Shown here in pieces: positions 1 to 8,963 of a stretch of 64,000 nt of DNA. This stretch comes from Actinomyces oris. GTDB lineage: Bacteria; Actinomycetota; Actinomycetes; Actinomycetales; Actinomycetaceae. A model generated the notes under the pieces. The model was not told the DNA's origin. It searched no databases and worked only from the letters and a program-made list of their open reading frames with translations. Within the stretch, counting starts at the first letter, position 1, and the number at the start of each line of letters is the position of its first letter. The stretch lies in assembly GCF_001937665.1 (NCBI RefSeq), contig NZ_MSKL01000031.1, positions 52,122 to 116,121 on the forward strand, written 5' to 3'. The translations under genes were made by a program, and so were the position numbers.

Positions 1-214
1 CGGATCGTTCCGCTGCGCCTTCGCCATCGATGACTACGTGCGCTGGATTCTCATGGAGGGGCTCGACGACATCTCCCTGACCCTCACTCAGGAGGACGCC
101 ATCCGCGCCTACGAGGAGGCCCGCCCGGCCTTCAAGCCGCGTACCCTGCCGGCCAAGCACTTGCCGACCCAGGAGGTCGTCTCGGCCCGGGCCGCGGACA
201 TGCCCCGGCCCTGA
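1..214 (+). CDS. leuD: 3-isopropylmalate dehydratase small subunit, C-terminal part (cut by window start)
   Basis: Reading frame 2 is open from the window edge to TGA at 212-214 and gives about 70 residues. The stretch [20 protein letters not shown] followed by [18 protein letters not shown] matches the end of LeuD, where E. coli has a similar NGLDSIGLTL...DAIAAYE ending. LeuD pairs with LeuC to isomerise isopropylmalate in leucine synthesis. The N-terminal two thirds and the start are outside the window, so operon context with leuC is only presumed. Confidence 0.85.
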   Translation, partial: GSFRCAFAIDDYVRWILMEGLDDISLTLTQEDAIRAYEEARPAFKPRTLPAKHLPTQEVVSARAADMPRP

Positions 215-292
215 GCGGGACCTGGGTGGTTCGGATCCTGCCCGCTCAAAGAGTTCCTCCTCCGAATTTCATCGCATTGGTACGGTGTTGGA

Positions 293-380
293 TAGAATTA
301 ATCGGGATTCTCTGTGAGTCGAAGGCCACCTGATACAGCCCTGAAAAGGGTCCTGGGAGTCCCTCCGGTGCGCTTATGCT
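293..380 (+). promoter_or_regulatory. candidate murA promoter region
   Basis: Two -10-like hexamers lie upstream of murA: TAGAAT at 293-298 and TATGCT at 375-380. Neither has a convincing -35 at 17-18 bases. The leader to the murA start would be about 80 to 160 nt. The rest of 215-461 shows no gene. Confidence 0.3.
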
Positions 381-461
381 GGGACGGCCTCGCGCGCCTG
401 CGCGGGGATGGGTGAGCGGCTCACGCGCGCGGCACGCCCAGATGACGTCATGGAGGTGTGC

Positions 462-1784
462 ATGGTCGACGGTCTGCTCCAGGTCGAGGGCGGTCGCCCG
501 CTGACTGGTGAGATCACCGTCCGCGGAGCCAAGAACCTGGTTCCCAAGGCGATGGTGGCGGCGCTGCTGGGGTCGTCTCCCTCGGTGCTGCGCAATGTCC
601 CGCTCATTCGTGACGTTGACGTGGTCTCGGGGCTGTTGAGCCTGCACGGCGTGAGCATCGACTACGACCAGCAGGAGGGCGTCCTCCAGCTGGACCCATC
701 CAAGGTCGAGTCGGCTCATATGGCGGACATTGACGCGCACGCCGGCTCCTCGCGCATTCCTATCCTCTTCTGCGGTCCGCTCCTGCACCGCCTGGGGGAG
801 GCCTTCATCCCTGACCTGGGCGGGTGCCGTATCGGTGATCGCCCCATCGACTTCCACCTGGAGATCCTGCGTCAGTTCGGCGCCGTGGTCGACAAGCAGG
901 CGCAGGGCATCCGGCTGACCGCGCCTCACGGTCTCAACGGAACCGTCATCGAGCTTCCCTACCCCTCAGTCGGAGCCACCGAGCAGACCCTGCTCACTGC
1001 TGTGCGCGCCAACGGGCTGACCGAGCTGCGCAACGCCGCCGTCGAGCCCGAGATCATGGACCTGGTCGACGTCCTGCAGAAGATGGGCGCCATCATCTCG
1101 GTGGACACCGATCGCACCATCCACGTCGAGGGCGTCAACGAGCTGTGCGGTTACACCCACTCGGCCCTGCCCGACCGTATTGAGGCGGCCTCCTGGGCCT
1201 CTGCCGCCCTGGCCACTCGTGGGGACGTGTTCGTGCGCGGAGCCCACCAGAGCCACATGACCACCTTCCTCAACACCTTCCGCAAGGTGGGGGGCGCCTT
1301 CGACGTCACTGATGAAGGCATCCGCTTCTACCACCTCGGTGGGGACCTGAAGTCGATCGTGGTGGAGACCAACGTCCACCCCGGCTTCATGACCGACTGG
1401 CAGCAGCCTCTTGTCGTGGCGCTCACCCAGGCCCAGGGCCTGTCCATCGTCCACGAGACCGTCTACGAGAACCGCTTCGGGTTCACCGGTGCCCTTCGCA
1501 AGATGGGGGCCACCATCCAGGTCTACCGAGAGTGCCTGGGCGGTACCGAGTGCCGTTTCGGCCAGCGCAACTTCTACCACTCGGCGGTCATCTCCGGGCC
1601 TACCCCGCTGACCGGTGCCGACATCGTCGTCCCTGACCTGCGCGGTGGCTTCTCCCACCTCATCGCGGCCCTGGCCGCCGAGGGCACCAGCCGCGTCGAA
1701 GGCGTCAACCTCATCGATCGCGGCTACGAGCACTTCATGTCCAAGCTGGAGTCCCTCAACGCCGCCGTCACCCGCCTGGCCTGA
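462..1784 (+). CDS. murA: UDP-N-acetylglucosamine 1-carboxyvinyltransferase
   Basis: MurA transfers enolpyruvate from PEP to UDP-GlcNAc, the first committed step of peptidoglycan synthesis, in the cytoplasm. The 440-residue product has the conserved K24-N25 pair (RGAKNLVPKA), R98, and the loop GGCRIGDRPIDFH with Cys122, the usual catalytic and fosfomycin-target cysteine. The start chosen is ATG 462, six bases behind GGAGGT; an upstream in-frame start at 408 would add 18 residues unlike any MurA. It is followed after 118 bases by plsC and sits in an envelope-precursor neighbourhood with ddl. Confidence 0.93.
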   Translation: MVDGLLQVEGGRPLTGEITVRGAKNLVPKAMVAALLGSSPSVLRNVPLIRDVDVVSGLLSLHGVSIDYDQQEGVLQLDPSKVESAHMADIDAHAGSSRIPILFCGPLLHRLGEAFIPDLGGCRIGDRPIDFHLEILRQFGAVVDKQAQGIRLTAPHGLNGTVIELPYPSVGATEQTLLTAVRANGLTELRNAAVEPEIMDLVDVLQKMGAIISVDTDRTIHVEGVNELCGYTHSALPDRIEAASWASAALATRGDVFVRGAHQSHMTTFLNTFRKVGGAFDVTDEGIRFYHLGGDLKSIVVETNVHPGFMTDWQQPLVVALTQAQGLSIVHETVYENRFGFTGALRKMGATIQVYRECLGGTECRFGQRNFYHSAVISGPTPLTGADIVVPDLRGGFSHLIAALAAEGTSRVEGVNLIDRGYEHFMSKLESLNAAVTRLA

Positions 1785-1890
1785 TGCGGAACCGCTCCGC
1801 CGGCCGCGTCTCAGCGAGGTCGGCGGAGCGGAGCGCACGGGCAGGCCTCGGGCTCGGCTCGGAGAACCTCGTTCAGCGCGCTGAAGCGGA

Positions 1891-1902
1891 TAGAGTTCAC
1901 CT
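1891..1902 (+). promoter_or_regulatory. leaderless -10 box of plsC
   Basis: TAGAGT at 1891-1896 is followed by six bases and then GTG 1903. This TANNNT-N6-start arrangement predicts transcription from, or within a base of, the start codon, and there is no Shine-Dalgarno. Confidence 0.55.
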
Positions 1903-2688
1903 GTGTCTGAAACACGCCGCATGACTCCGTTCTACCGCTTCGCCGCGCGCGGGGCGATCATCCCGTTCCTCAAGATGGTCTCCCGGCAGAAGGTGACCGG
2001 TCTGGAGAACATCCCCCGCGAGGGCGGCTTCATCGCCGTGGCCAACCACCTGACCGACCTCGACTCGCTCACGGCCATGCGAGCCCTGGTTGACGCCGAT
2101 GTTCCCGTCTACTCACTGGCCAAGTCCACCCTGTTCAAGGTGCCGGTGCTCGGGTCCATCCTGCGGGCCGGCGGCCAGATCCCGGTCCAGCGGGGCACCC
2201 AGAATGCGGCCACGGCCCTCAAGGCCGCCAGTGAGGTCCTGGCTGACGGCGGCGCCATCATGATCTTCCCCGAGGGCACGCTCTCTCGGGACCCCCTCAA
2301 GTGGCCGATGGTGGCCAAGACCGGGGCGGCCCGGCTGGCCATGACCAGTGGCGCCCCCGTCCTGCCCATGGGGCAGTGGGGCGCGCATGAGATCCTGGAC
2401 ACCTACGGGCGTTCCTTCCACCCCTTCCCCCGCAAGGACGTGCGCGTCACCATCGGTGAGCTCATGGACCTGTCCCGCTTCGGGCAGGACACCCAGGACC
2501 GCGAGGCCGTGCGTGCCTGTACCGCCGAGATCATGCGGGCCATCACCTCCCTGGTGGAGGAGCTCCGCGGCGAGAAGGCCCCCCGCCCCTTCGACATGCA
2601 CTATGACGGCGACCCCGGCAAGGGAAGGATCGGCGTGCGCCGCCCCGACCCGCTGCCCGAGGCGGACACTCAGGAGGACGGCCAGTGA
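1903..2688 (+). CDS. plsC: 1-acyl-sn-glycerol-3-phosphate acyltransferase
   Basis: This 261-residue protein acylates lysophosphatidic acid to phosphatidic acid at the membrane. It carries the acyltransferase HX4D motif (NHLTDLD, H49 and D54) and FPEGT at 122-126. The GTG start at 1903 is supported by a leaderless -10 box exactly six bases upstream; an ATG at 1921 is the alternative. Its stop overlaps the gpsA start as GTGA, coupling phosphatidate formation with glycerol-3-phosphate supply. The C-terminal 25 residues are charged and variable. The acyl donor and exact acyltransferase subtype cannot be read from sequence. Confidence 0.85.
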   Translation: MSETRRMTPFYRFAARGAIIPFLKMVSRQKVTGLENIPREGGFIAVANHLTDLDSLTAMRALVDADVPVYSLAKSTLFKVPVLGSILRAGGQIPVQRGTQNAATALKAASEVLADGGAIMIFPEGTLSRDPLKWPMVAKTGAARLAMTSGAPVLPMGQWGAHEILDTYGRSFHPFPRKDVRVTIGELMDLSRFGQDTQDREAVRACTAEIMRAITSLVEELRGEKAPRPFDMHYDGDPGKGRIGVRRPDPLPEADTQEDGQ

Positions 2689-3740
2689 ACGGCGTCGAAC
2701 GCGCAACGAGTGCACCGGTGCAGCAGACCGCGGCCGTCATCGGCTCAGGCGCCTGGGGCACCACCTTTGCCGGCCTCCTGGCCCAGGCCGGTACTCCGAC
2801 GACGATCTGGGCCCGGCGTCGGGAGGTGGCTGAGGAGATCAATGCCGGCACCAACGAGCGCTATGTCCCCGGTCATCGTCTGCCGCCGGGCCTGAAGGCG
2901 ACCACCGATCTGGCCGGAGCCGTCGAGGGGGCGGGCATCGTCGTCGTGGCCGTGCCCTCCCAGGAGGCCCGAGGAGTCCTGGAACCCCTCCGGGGCACCC
3001 TGGCCGACGACGCCGTGGCCGTCTCCCTCATGAAGGGCATCGAGCTGGGCACCGGGCTGCGGATGAGCGAGGTCCTGGCCGAGGCCCTGGGCATCGACGC
3101 CTCCCGCGTCGTGGTCGTCTCCGGCCCCAACCTGGCCGACGAGATCGCCGCGGGCCAACCCACCGCCACCGTGGTGGCCGCCGACGACGAGCGGGTCGCC
3201 GCCCGGATCGCCTCCCTGTGCGCCACCGGCACCTTCCGTCCCTACACCAACACCGACGTCCTGGGTGTCGAACTGTGCGGGGCGGTCAAGAACGTCATCG
3301 CCCTGGCCGTCGGCGCGGCCGCCGGCCGGGGCCTGGGGGACAACTCCAAGGCCACGATCATCACCCGGGGCTTGGTGGAGATCACCCGCCTGGGACTGAA
3401 GCTCGGGGCCAGCCCGGAGACCTTCTCCGGGTTGGCCGGCATGGGGGACCTGGTGGCCACCTGCTCCTCGCCCCTGAGCCGTAACCAGACCTTCGGCCGC
3501 CACCTCGGCGAAGGGATGAGCGTGGCCGAGGCCGCTGCGGCCTCCCGGGGCGTGGCCGAGGGAGCCAAGTCGGCCCGCGCCGTCCTCGACCTGGCCCGGG
3601 CTCACGGCGTGGACATGCCGATCACCGCCGGAGTCGTCACCGTCGTCGAGGGGGCCGCCAGTGTCGCCCAGGTGACTGACGCACTGTTGGCCCGTCCTCG
3701 CAAGGCCGAGGGCGTCCACGCGGCACCGTCTCAGGCCTAG
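2685..3740 (+). CDS. gpsA: NAD(P)-dependent glycerol-3-phosphate dehydrogenase
   Basis: GpsA reduces dihydroxyacetone phosphate to sn-glycerol-3-phosphate for phospholipid synthesis. The 351-residue product has the dinucleotide motif GSGAWG at 20-25 and the catalytic-lysine block LCGAVKNVIALAVG with K202. GTG 2685 overlaps the plsC stop by four bases, so translation is probably coupled. The first 14 residues are an extra tail before the Rossmann strand. In many actinobacteria gpsA directly precedes ddl, as here. Confidence 0.93.
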   Translation: MNGVERATSAPVQQTAAVIGSGAWGTTFAGLLAQAGTPTTIWARRREVAEEINAGTNERYVPGHRLPPGLKATTDLAGAVEGAGIVVVAVPSQEARGVLEPLRGTLADDAVAVSLMKGIELGTGLRMSEVLAEALGIDASRVVVVSGPNLADEIAAGQPTATVVAADDERVAARIASLCATGTFRPYTNTDVLGVELCGAVKNVIALAVGAAAGRGLGDNSKATIITRGLVEITRLGLKLGASPETFSGLAGMGDLVATCSSPLSRNQTFGRHLGEGMSVAEAAAASRGVAEGAKSARAVLDLARAHGVDMPITAGVVTVVEGAASVAQVTDALLARPRKAEGVHAAPSQA

Positions 3741-3815
3741 CGCGCTCCACGCCCAGTGAAAGCCGGCTTTAATCCGGGTTTCTTGTGCGTTATCAGCATG
3801 TGGGGCGCCGCGCGG

Positions 3816-3828
3816 TAGCGTGGGACCT
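3816..3828 (+). promoter_or_regulatory. leaderless -10 box of ddl
   Basis: TAGCGT at 3816-3821 lies seven bases before ATG 3829. This favours ATG 3829 over the in-frame GTG at 3820, which would lie inside the -10 box. Confidence 0.55.
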
Positions 3829-4995
3829 ATGACAGCCCTCCAGGAAACCGGCCCCTCCGTCCCCAGTTCTGACAACTCCAAAGTGCGTGTTGCCGTCGTC
3901 TTCGGCGGACGCAGCGGTGAGCACACGATTTCCTGCGCCACCGCCGCCGGCGTCCTGTCAGCCATCGACCGCGACCGTTACGAGGTCCTTCCCGTGGGTA
4001 TCACCCCCGAGGGCCAGTGGTTGCTCGTCGAGGACGATCCTGCCGCCCTCGAGCTCAGCGACAGCCGGCCTCCGGTGACGATCACCGCCGACGGTCTGGG
4101 GCGGGGGACGCTCACCGCACCCCTGGGGGGCGGCGAGCTCACAGTGCTCGGCTCCGCGGGGCCCGAGGTCCTGGGGCGGGTCGACGTCGTCCTGCCACTG
4201 CTGCACGGGCCCTACGGCGAGGACGGAACCATCCAGGGCATGCTGGAGATGATGGGCCTTCCCTACGTCGGCTGCGGGGTGCTGGCCAGCGCCGCGGGCA
4301 TGGACAAGCAGGTCACCAAGGTGCTCCTGGGGGCCGCGGGCATTGCCACGGCGCCGCACGTCGTCGTCGGCCCACACGCCTGGAAACGCGACCCCGAGGC
4401 GATTCTGGAGGCATGCCGGTCCCTGACCTACCCTCTGTTCGTCAAGCCCGCCCGTGCCGGCTCCTCCCTGGGCATCAGCAAGGTCGACCGCCCTGAGGAT
4501 CTCCCGGGGGCCATCGAGGCGGCCCGCGCGGTCGATCCCAAGGTCCTCGTGGAGAGCGGCATCGTGGGACGCGAGGTCGAGGTCGCCGTCCTTCAGGGCC
4601 GCGACGATGACGCCCCCAGGGTGGCCGAGCCCGGTGAGATCGCCATGGATGCCTCCCATGGCGCCGGCGAGTTCTACGACTACGAGACCAAGTACCTGGC
4701 CCACGACGCCGTCGCCATGGTCTGCCCGGCGCGCATCGGCCCCGAGGCGCGCGCACTCATCATGGACACCGCCGCACGGGCCTTCGAGGCGGTCGGCTGC
4801 GAGGGGCTGGCCCGGGTGGACTTCTTCCTCACCGACAGCGGCGAGGCGGTCGTCAACGAGATCAACACGATGCCCGGTTTCACACCCTTCTCCATGTACC
4901 CCTATATGTGGCAGGTCTCCGGTCTGGGCTACACCGAGCTGGTCTCCGAGCTCATCGAGCTGGCCGTGGCCCGCTCCACTGATGTCAACCGCTGA
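3829..4995 (+). CDS. ddl: D-alanine--D-alanine ligase
   Basis: Ddl joins two D-alanines with ATP to make the dipeptide that ends the peptidoglycan stem. The 388-residue product starts its core with VAVVFGGRSGEHTIS and continues with an ATP-grasp fold (FVKPARAGSSLGISKV, EINTMPGFTPFSMYP). ATG 3829 is chosen because a TAGCGT -10 box sits seven bases upstream. The gene overlaps thiL by 14 bases. Together with murA it makes this stretch a cell-wall precursor locus. Confidence 0.93.
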   Translation: MTALQETGPSVPSSDNSKVRVAVVFGGRSGEHTISCATAAGVLSAIDRDRYEVLPVGITPEGQWLLVEDDPAALELSDSRPPVTITADGLGRGTLTAPLGGGELTVLGSAGPEVLGRVDVVLPLLHGPYGEDGTIQGMLEMMGLPYVGCGVLASAAGMDKQVTKVLLGAAGIATAPHVVVGPHAWKRDPEAILEACRSLTYPLFVKPARAGSSLGISKVDRPEDLPGAIEAARAVDPKVLVESGIVGREVEVAVLQGRDDDAPRVAEPGEIAMDASHGAGEFYDYETKYLAHDAVAMVCPARIGPEARALIMDTAARAFEAVGCEGLARVDFFLTDSGEAVVNEINTMPGFTPFSMYPYMWQVSGLGYTELVSELIELAVARSTDVNR

Positions 4996-6091
4996 GAAGG
5001 ACCCACCCGGCAACGGGGACGCGGGTGAGGACGTGCGGGTCGGTGACCTCAGCGAGGAGGAGCTTCTCGCCGTCATCACCCCCCTCCTGCCCCGTGGTCC
5101 TCAGACACCCGTCGGCACGGGGGATGACTGTGCGGTGCTGTCCTTCCCCGACTCGCACACGGTGGTGAGCACCGATGTCCTGGTCGAGGGCCGCCACTTC
5201 CGTACCGAGTGGTCCACCGGCCGTGACGTCGGAGCGAGGGCCGCGGCCCAGAACCTCGCCGACGCCGCCGCCATGGGTGCCAGGCCGGTTGCGCTCGTCG
5301 TTGGCCTGGTCATGCCTGCGGCCACATCGGTCGGCTGGGTGCGGCACTTCGCCCGCGGACTGGCCCAGGGATGCGAGCCCTGCGGGGCGGGCGTCGTGGG
5401 CGGCGACCTCAGCGCCGGTGACTCACTGGTCGTGGCCGTCACGGTCCTGGGTGACCTCGAGGGCCGCGCACCGGTTCTGCGAAGCGGCGCCCGGCCCGGT
5501 GACGTCGTCGTCCATGTTGGAACCCTGGGGCGCAGTGCGGGGGGTCTCGCCCTACTCGGCGCCGGCACTGACTATGCGTCGGGTTCGCACGCCTCCGTCT
5601 TCGGCGGCCAGGAGCAGGCTCGGGCCCAGGCCTGCATCGAGGTCTTCCGGGCCCCCACCCCGCCCCTGGCAGCAGGCCGCGAGCTGGCGCTGGCCGGCGC
5701 CACCTCCATGCTGGATGTCTCGGACGGGCTGCTGCGCGACGCCGGTCGGATCGCCCGAGCCAGCGGCGTCGTCATCGATCTCGACGATCCAGCAGACCTG
5801 CCGGACGTATCCTTCCTCGAGCCGGTGGCAGCGCTCGTGAGCGGCCACGACGAATCAACGGCTCGCGCTCTGGCCCGCAGCTGGCTGCTCACCGGGGGAG
5901 AGGATCACGGACTGCTCGCCACCGTCCCGGCAGACGCCCTCGAGCGGCTACCCGCCGGGGCCAGAGTGATCGGCCGGGTCCTGAGCCCGCAGTCCTCACC
6001 CGCCCGAGTGCTGGGGCACCGGCCGGGCGTCCTCCTCGCAGGAGAATTCGCGCAGGAGCACACCGGCTGGGACCACTTCTCTCACGCCTGA
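4982..6091 (+). CDS. thiL: thiamine-monophosphate kinase
   Basis: ThiL phosphorylates thiamine monophosphate to the active cofactor thiamine pyrophosphate. The motifs VGTGDDCAVL and STDVLVEGRHF, followed by QNLADAAAMGA, are the family's metal- and ATP-binding N-terminal signature. Starting at ATG 4982, inside the end of ddl, gives 369 residues, somewhat longer than the usual 320-330. The extra length includes a charged leader of about 20 residues. It ends just before a strong terminator facing rpmB. Confidence 0.9.
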   Translation: MSTAEKDPPGNGDAGEDVRVGDLSEEELLAVITPLLPRGPQTPVGTGDDCAVLSFPDSHTVVSTDVLVEGRHFRTEWSTGRDVGARAAAQNLADAAAMGARPVALVVGLVMPAATSVGWVRHFARGLAQGCEPCGAGVVGGDLSAGDSLVVAVTVLGDLEGRAPVLRSGARPGDVVVHVGTLGRSAGGLALLGAGTDYASGSHASVFGGQEQARAQACIEVFRAPTPPLAAGRELALAGATSMLDVSDGLLRDAGRIARASGVVIDLDDPADLPDVSFLEPVAALVSGHDESTARALARSWLLTGGEDHGLLATVPADALERLPAGARVIGRVLSPQSSPARVLGHRPGVLLAGEFAQEHTGWDHFSHA

Positions 6092-6130
6092 CGGGCCTGT
6101 ACCCGGTTGAAGAGAAACGGGGCACGACAA

Positions 6131-6162
6131 AGGCCGCCGACTGCTTTGCGCAGCGGCGGCCT
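6131..6162. terminator. bidirectional hairpin between thiL and rpmB
   Basis: A 9-bp outer stem (AGGCCGCCG with CGGCGGCCT) encloses a 4-bp inner stem (CTGC/GCAG) and a five-base loop, with one bulged A. It lies between convergent genes. No T-tract is visible, which is common in high-GC actinobacteria. Confidence 0.7.
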
Positions 6163-6190
6163 CGTGCTCGAAGGACTCGAGATGATGCGC

Positions 6191-6382
6191 TCAGATGTTG
6201 CGCGTCACCTTCCCGGCCTTGAGGCAGGACGTGCACACGTTGAGGCGCTTGGGGGCGCCGTTGACGAGAGCACGCACACGCTGGATGTTGGGGTTCCACC
6301 GGCGGTTGGTCCGCACGTGGGAGTGCGAGACGCTCTTGCCGAAGATGGGGCCCTTGCCGCAAACGTCGCACACAGCAGCCAC
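6191..6382 (-). CDS. rpmB: 50S ribosomal protein L28 (zinc-binding form)
   Basis: The 63-residue product is a structural protein of the large ribosomal subunit. AVCDVCGKGP near the N-terminus and CTSC near the C-terminus give four cysteines, the zinc-ribbon (C+) form. SHSHVRTNRRWNPN is the L28 core. GTG 6382 is chosen because AGGAG lies seven bases upstream; the in-frame ATG at 6403 adds seven residues and has no ribosome-binding site. A promoter matching TTGGGG-N18-TATTGT is about 95 bases upstream. Confidence 0.93.
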   Translation of the reverse strand: MAAVCDVCGKGPIFGKSVSHSHVRTNRRWNPNIQRVRALVNGAPKRLNVCTSCLKAGKVTRNI

Positions 6383-6899
6383 GGTCTCACTCCTGATCTT
6401 CAATGCTTCAACGCTCAGGCCGATGCCCGGCGTCAGGTCTTACCGCCCAGGCGTGGGGCGCTGGGCAACCCGAACACAATAGCGGACCTCTGTGTGGCCC
6501 CCCAAGCCGCGGTGGCGTGCGTTCGGGCACATGCCGTCCTGCGTGAAGCCTGGGGGAGGGGTGTGGATAGGGTTGGTGGTGTGTTGTATCTCACTACCTG
6601 AAGGGCGTGTGCTCCAGGTTGGTGCGGTGGTAGCGGTCTGACCAGCGTGCTGGTGTCCCGGATACCCATCGGTTCTCCAGTGCGATGAGCGGGGTCCGTG
6701 TGCGGGCATCCCGCTCCGGTGGGAGGAATGTGCCCGGGCAGGTACCCTGAAACCACATATCAATCCAAAGGCTCGGCCCAGCCATGAACCAGGCTCGCTG
6801 AACGCCTGCACATATGCAGATCATGCAATGGAACAGAAGGTGTTCGCAGCGTGAAACACATGGTGTGCCGGTCGTAGCCAGGACCCAGGGGAGGCGAAG
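6383..6899. other. intergenic region between divergent rpmB and the DAK2 gene
   Basis: No credible gene or RNA was found in these 517 bases. It holds the rpmB promoter, a weak plus-strand -10 candidate TACCCT at 6743-6748 and the ribosome-binding site GGGAGG of the downstream gene. Confidence 0.6.
6476..6505 (-). promoter_or_regulatory. rpmB promoter
   Basis: On the minus strand TTGGGG (-35), an 18-base spacer and TATTGT (-10, 6476-6481) form a sigma-70-type promoter reading toward rpmB. Confidence 0.5.
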
Positions 6900-8861
6900 A
6901 TGGCGCAGTCGCAAGGACACCGCCCCGTTACCCCTGTCTCAGGGATTCATGTGCTGCAGGGGGCCGCAGTGCGGCGCTGGATCGCGCTGGCGGAGATCGT
7001 CGCCGATCAGACCCGGGACCTCGTGGATGTCCTCAACGTGTTCCCCGTGCCGGATGCGGATACCGGAACCAACGTCCTGCTCACTCTGCGCTCGGCCTCC
7101 GACGCCCTCCACCGTCTGGGGCGGGCCGCTGATGTCGCCCAGGTGGCCCGTGCCGCAGCCGATGGCGCCGTTCGAGGCGCCCGGGGGAACTCGGGTCTTC
7201 TGGTCTCCCAGGCGCTGGCGGCCTTCGCCGATGTCTGCTCCGAGGCCCCTGATCCCACCGGCCTGCGCCCCGTTGAGCTCGTGCACGTCTATGAGGCCAT
7301 GGCGGACACCACCTGGGCCGCGGTCTCCCGTCCAGTCTCCGGGACCCTGCTGTCGGTGGCTCGGGACGCGGCCACGGCCGCCCGCTCCGCGCTGGAGGAG
7401 GCGACGGCGAGCTCACCCGCGACCCTGAGTCTCATCGCCGCTGCTGCCGCCTTCGGTGCCCAGGAGTCCGTTGTGGAGACAGCGGGCCTCGGGCACGGTC
7501 CGGTGGATGCCGGGGGAGCGGCTTTCATGTTGCTACTGACCTGCCTGTCGGACACCATCGACGCGATTCAGGACGCCGGCGGCGGGACGGCTGAGGCTCC
7601 AGAGCTGCGCCAGGGCCACCAGGACGCCGACGAGCACGCCCCCTACACCGCCGTCGCCCGGCAGATGCTCACCGATCTGGCTGCGGGCGGGGTGCCGCAC
7701 AGCGTCGGTCCCGAGCCCCTGGGCATGTCCACCGGTGAGTTCGAGGTGATGTACCTGCTGGAGGCGACCGCGGTCCAGGCGGGTCAGCTGCGCCGAGACC
7801 TGGAGCTCGTCGGTGACTCCGTGGGTGTCGTCGGCACCCCGGACGCCCTGGGGGTGGGGCTCTACCAGGTTCACGTCCATACCGACACGCCGCGTGCCGC
7901 CCTGCCGCACGCGGGTCGCGCCCGGCAGATCTGCATCCACCATCTCCACCCCACCGCCCTGGTGAGCTCCACAGACGAGCCTCCGTCCCCGTGGGGGGCG
8001 CTCGACTCCGACCCCACGGGGCATGTGGTCTCCTTCGAGCGCCTGGCCGCACGCCGGGCCGAGCGCAAGGCGAAGTCGGTGCGCATGCACCCCTCCCAGG
8101 CGGCCGTGCCCCACCCCGCACCGGCGGAGGCCCCACGCCTGGCCGTGCGTTCGCGACAGTCCGGTGTCGGTGTCATTGCCTGCACCCGCGCTCCCGGGCT
8201 CATCGAGCAGCTCGCGCGCTCCGACGCCGCCGTTGTCCTCAATCCCGACCGGGAGGGCATCGCCCGCGCCGCCGCGGATCTGGGGGCCTCCCAGGTCATC
8301 GTGCTGCCCTGCGACGCCGCCTGCACCGAGGCCGCCCACGACGCCGCGCGCTTCTTGGCGGCTCGCTCTGCCGTCTCCACCGTCCGCCCGCCGGCAGGGA
8401 CCCGGAAGGCGGGAGTCGCTCGCGAGACCGCCCGCGCCGGGGTGCAGACAGGGGGCCAGTCGGAGCGTTACGCGGCCGAGGGCATTCAGCTCCTCGTGTG
8501 CGATACCGACGACGAGGCCCGGGTCCTGGCAGCCGCAGTCGCCCTGGCCGGCAGGGGCGAGGAGACCGAGCTGGCCGAGCTGGCCCGCCGAGCCTGGAGT
8601 GCCGCCGCGGGGCTGCGCACCATCGCCCTCAACGGGGCCCAGGCCGATGCCGAGGCCGTGGCTCGCGCCGTGGCCTCGGCGCTGCGACCCTCCGATGAGC
8701 TGCTCACCGTCATCACCGGCCGCAATGCCGGCCGCGATGTCGGTGCCCTGGCCGCCAGTGCGGCGGTAGGAGCCCGAGGGCACGTGGTCGGTGAGGACGT
8801 GGAGGTCGCCGTCCATGCGGGCGGCCAGGAGCACCCTGACGTCCTCATTGCCATCGAGTAG
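6900..8861 (+). CDS. DAK2-domain kinase, FakA-type fatty acid kinase subunit
   Basis: The N-terminal domain has NVFPVPDADTGTNVLLTL and GARGNSGLLVSQ, the ATP/metal-binding signature of DhaL/DAK2 kinases. The C-terminal domain ends ELLTVITGRNAGRDV...HAGGQEHPDVLIAIE, as in FakA/YloV proteins that phosphorylate fatty acids held by a separate FakB (DegV) protein. At 653 residues it is about 100 longer than typical FakA; the extra length lies in a proline/alanine-rich middle (roughly residues 360-430). GGGAGG precedes ATG 6900. The position before recG is conserved in actinobacteria. No FakB gene lies in the window. Confidence 0.75.
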   Translation: MAQSQGHRPVTPVSGIHVLQGAAVRRWIALAEIVADQTRDLVDVLNVFPVPDADTGTNVLLTLRSASDALHRLGRAADVAQVARAAADGAVRGARGNSGLLVSQALAAFADVCSEAPDPTGLRPVELVHVYEAMADTTWAAVSRPVSGTLLSVARDAATAARSALEEATASSPATLSLIAAAAAFGAQESVVETAGLGHGPVDAGGAAFMLLLTCLSDTIDAIQDAGGGTAEAPELRQGHQDADEHAPYTAVARQMLTDLAAGGVPHSVGPEPLGMSTGEFEVMYLLEATAVQAGQLRRDLELVGDSVGVVGTPDALGVGLYQVHVHTDTPRAALPHAGRARQICIHHLHPTALVSSTDEPPSPWGALDSDPTGHVVSFERLAARRAERKAKSVRMHPSQAAVPHPAPAEAPRLAVRSRQSGVGVIACTRAPGLIEQLARSDAAVVLNPDREGIARAAADLGASQVIVLPCDAACTEAAHDAARFLAARSAVSTVRPPAGTRKAGVARETARAGVQTGGQSERYAAEGIQLLVCDTDDEARVLAAAVALAGRGEETELAELARRAWSAAAGLRTIALNGAQADAEAVARAVASALRPSDELLTVITGRNAGRDVGALAASAAVGARGHVVGEDVEVAVHAGGQEHPDVLIAIE

Positions 8862-8951
8862 CCGTCTCCAGGCCCGGTGAGTGGCCACACGGTCGGATCA
8901 CGGCGTCTGCAAGCGCCTTGGGTCATGAACGGCTCCGAGGCCCCTTCGTCA

Positions 8952-8963
8952 TAGGGTGGGGCC
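8952..8963 (+). promoter_or_regulatory. leaderless -10 box of recG
   Basis: TAGGGT at 8952-8957 is followed by six bases and GTG 8964; no Shine-Dalgarno is present. Confidence 0.55.

Noticed and set aside
6404..6899. Possible decayed gene or RNA between rpmB and the DAK2 gene
   Set aside because: Open frames on both strands are short, overlap each other and show no family sequence; only promoters were supported.
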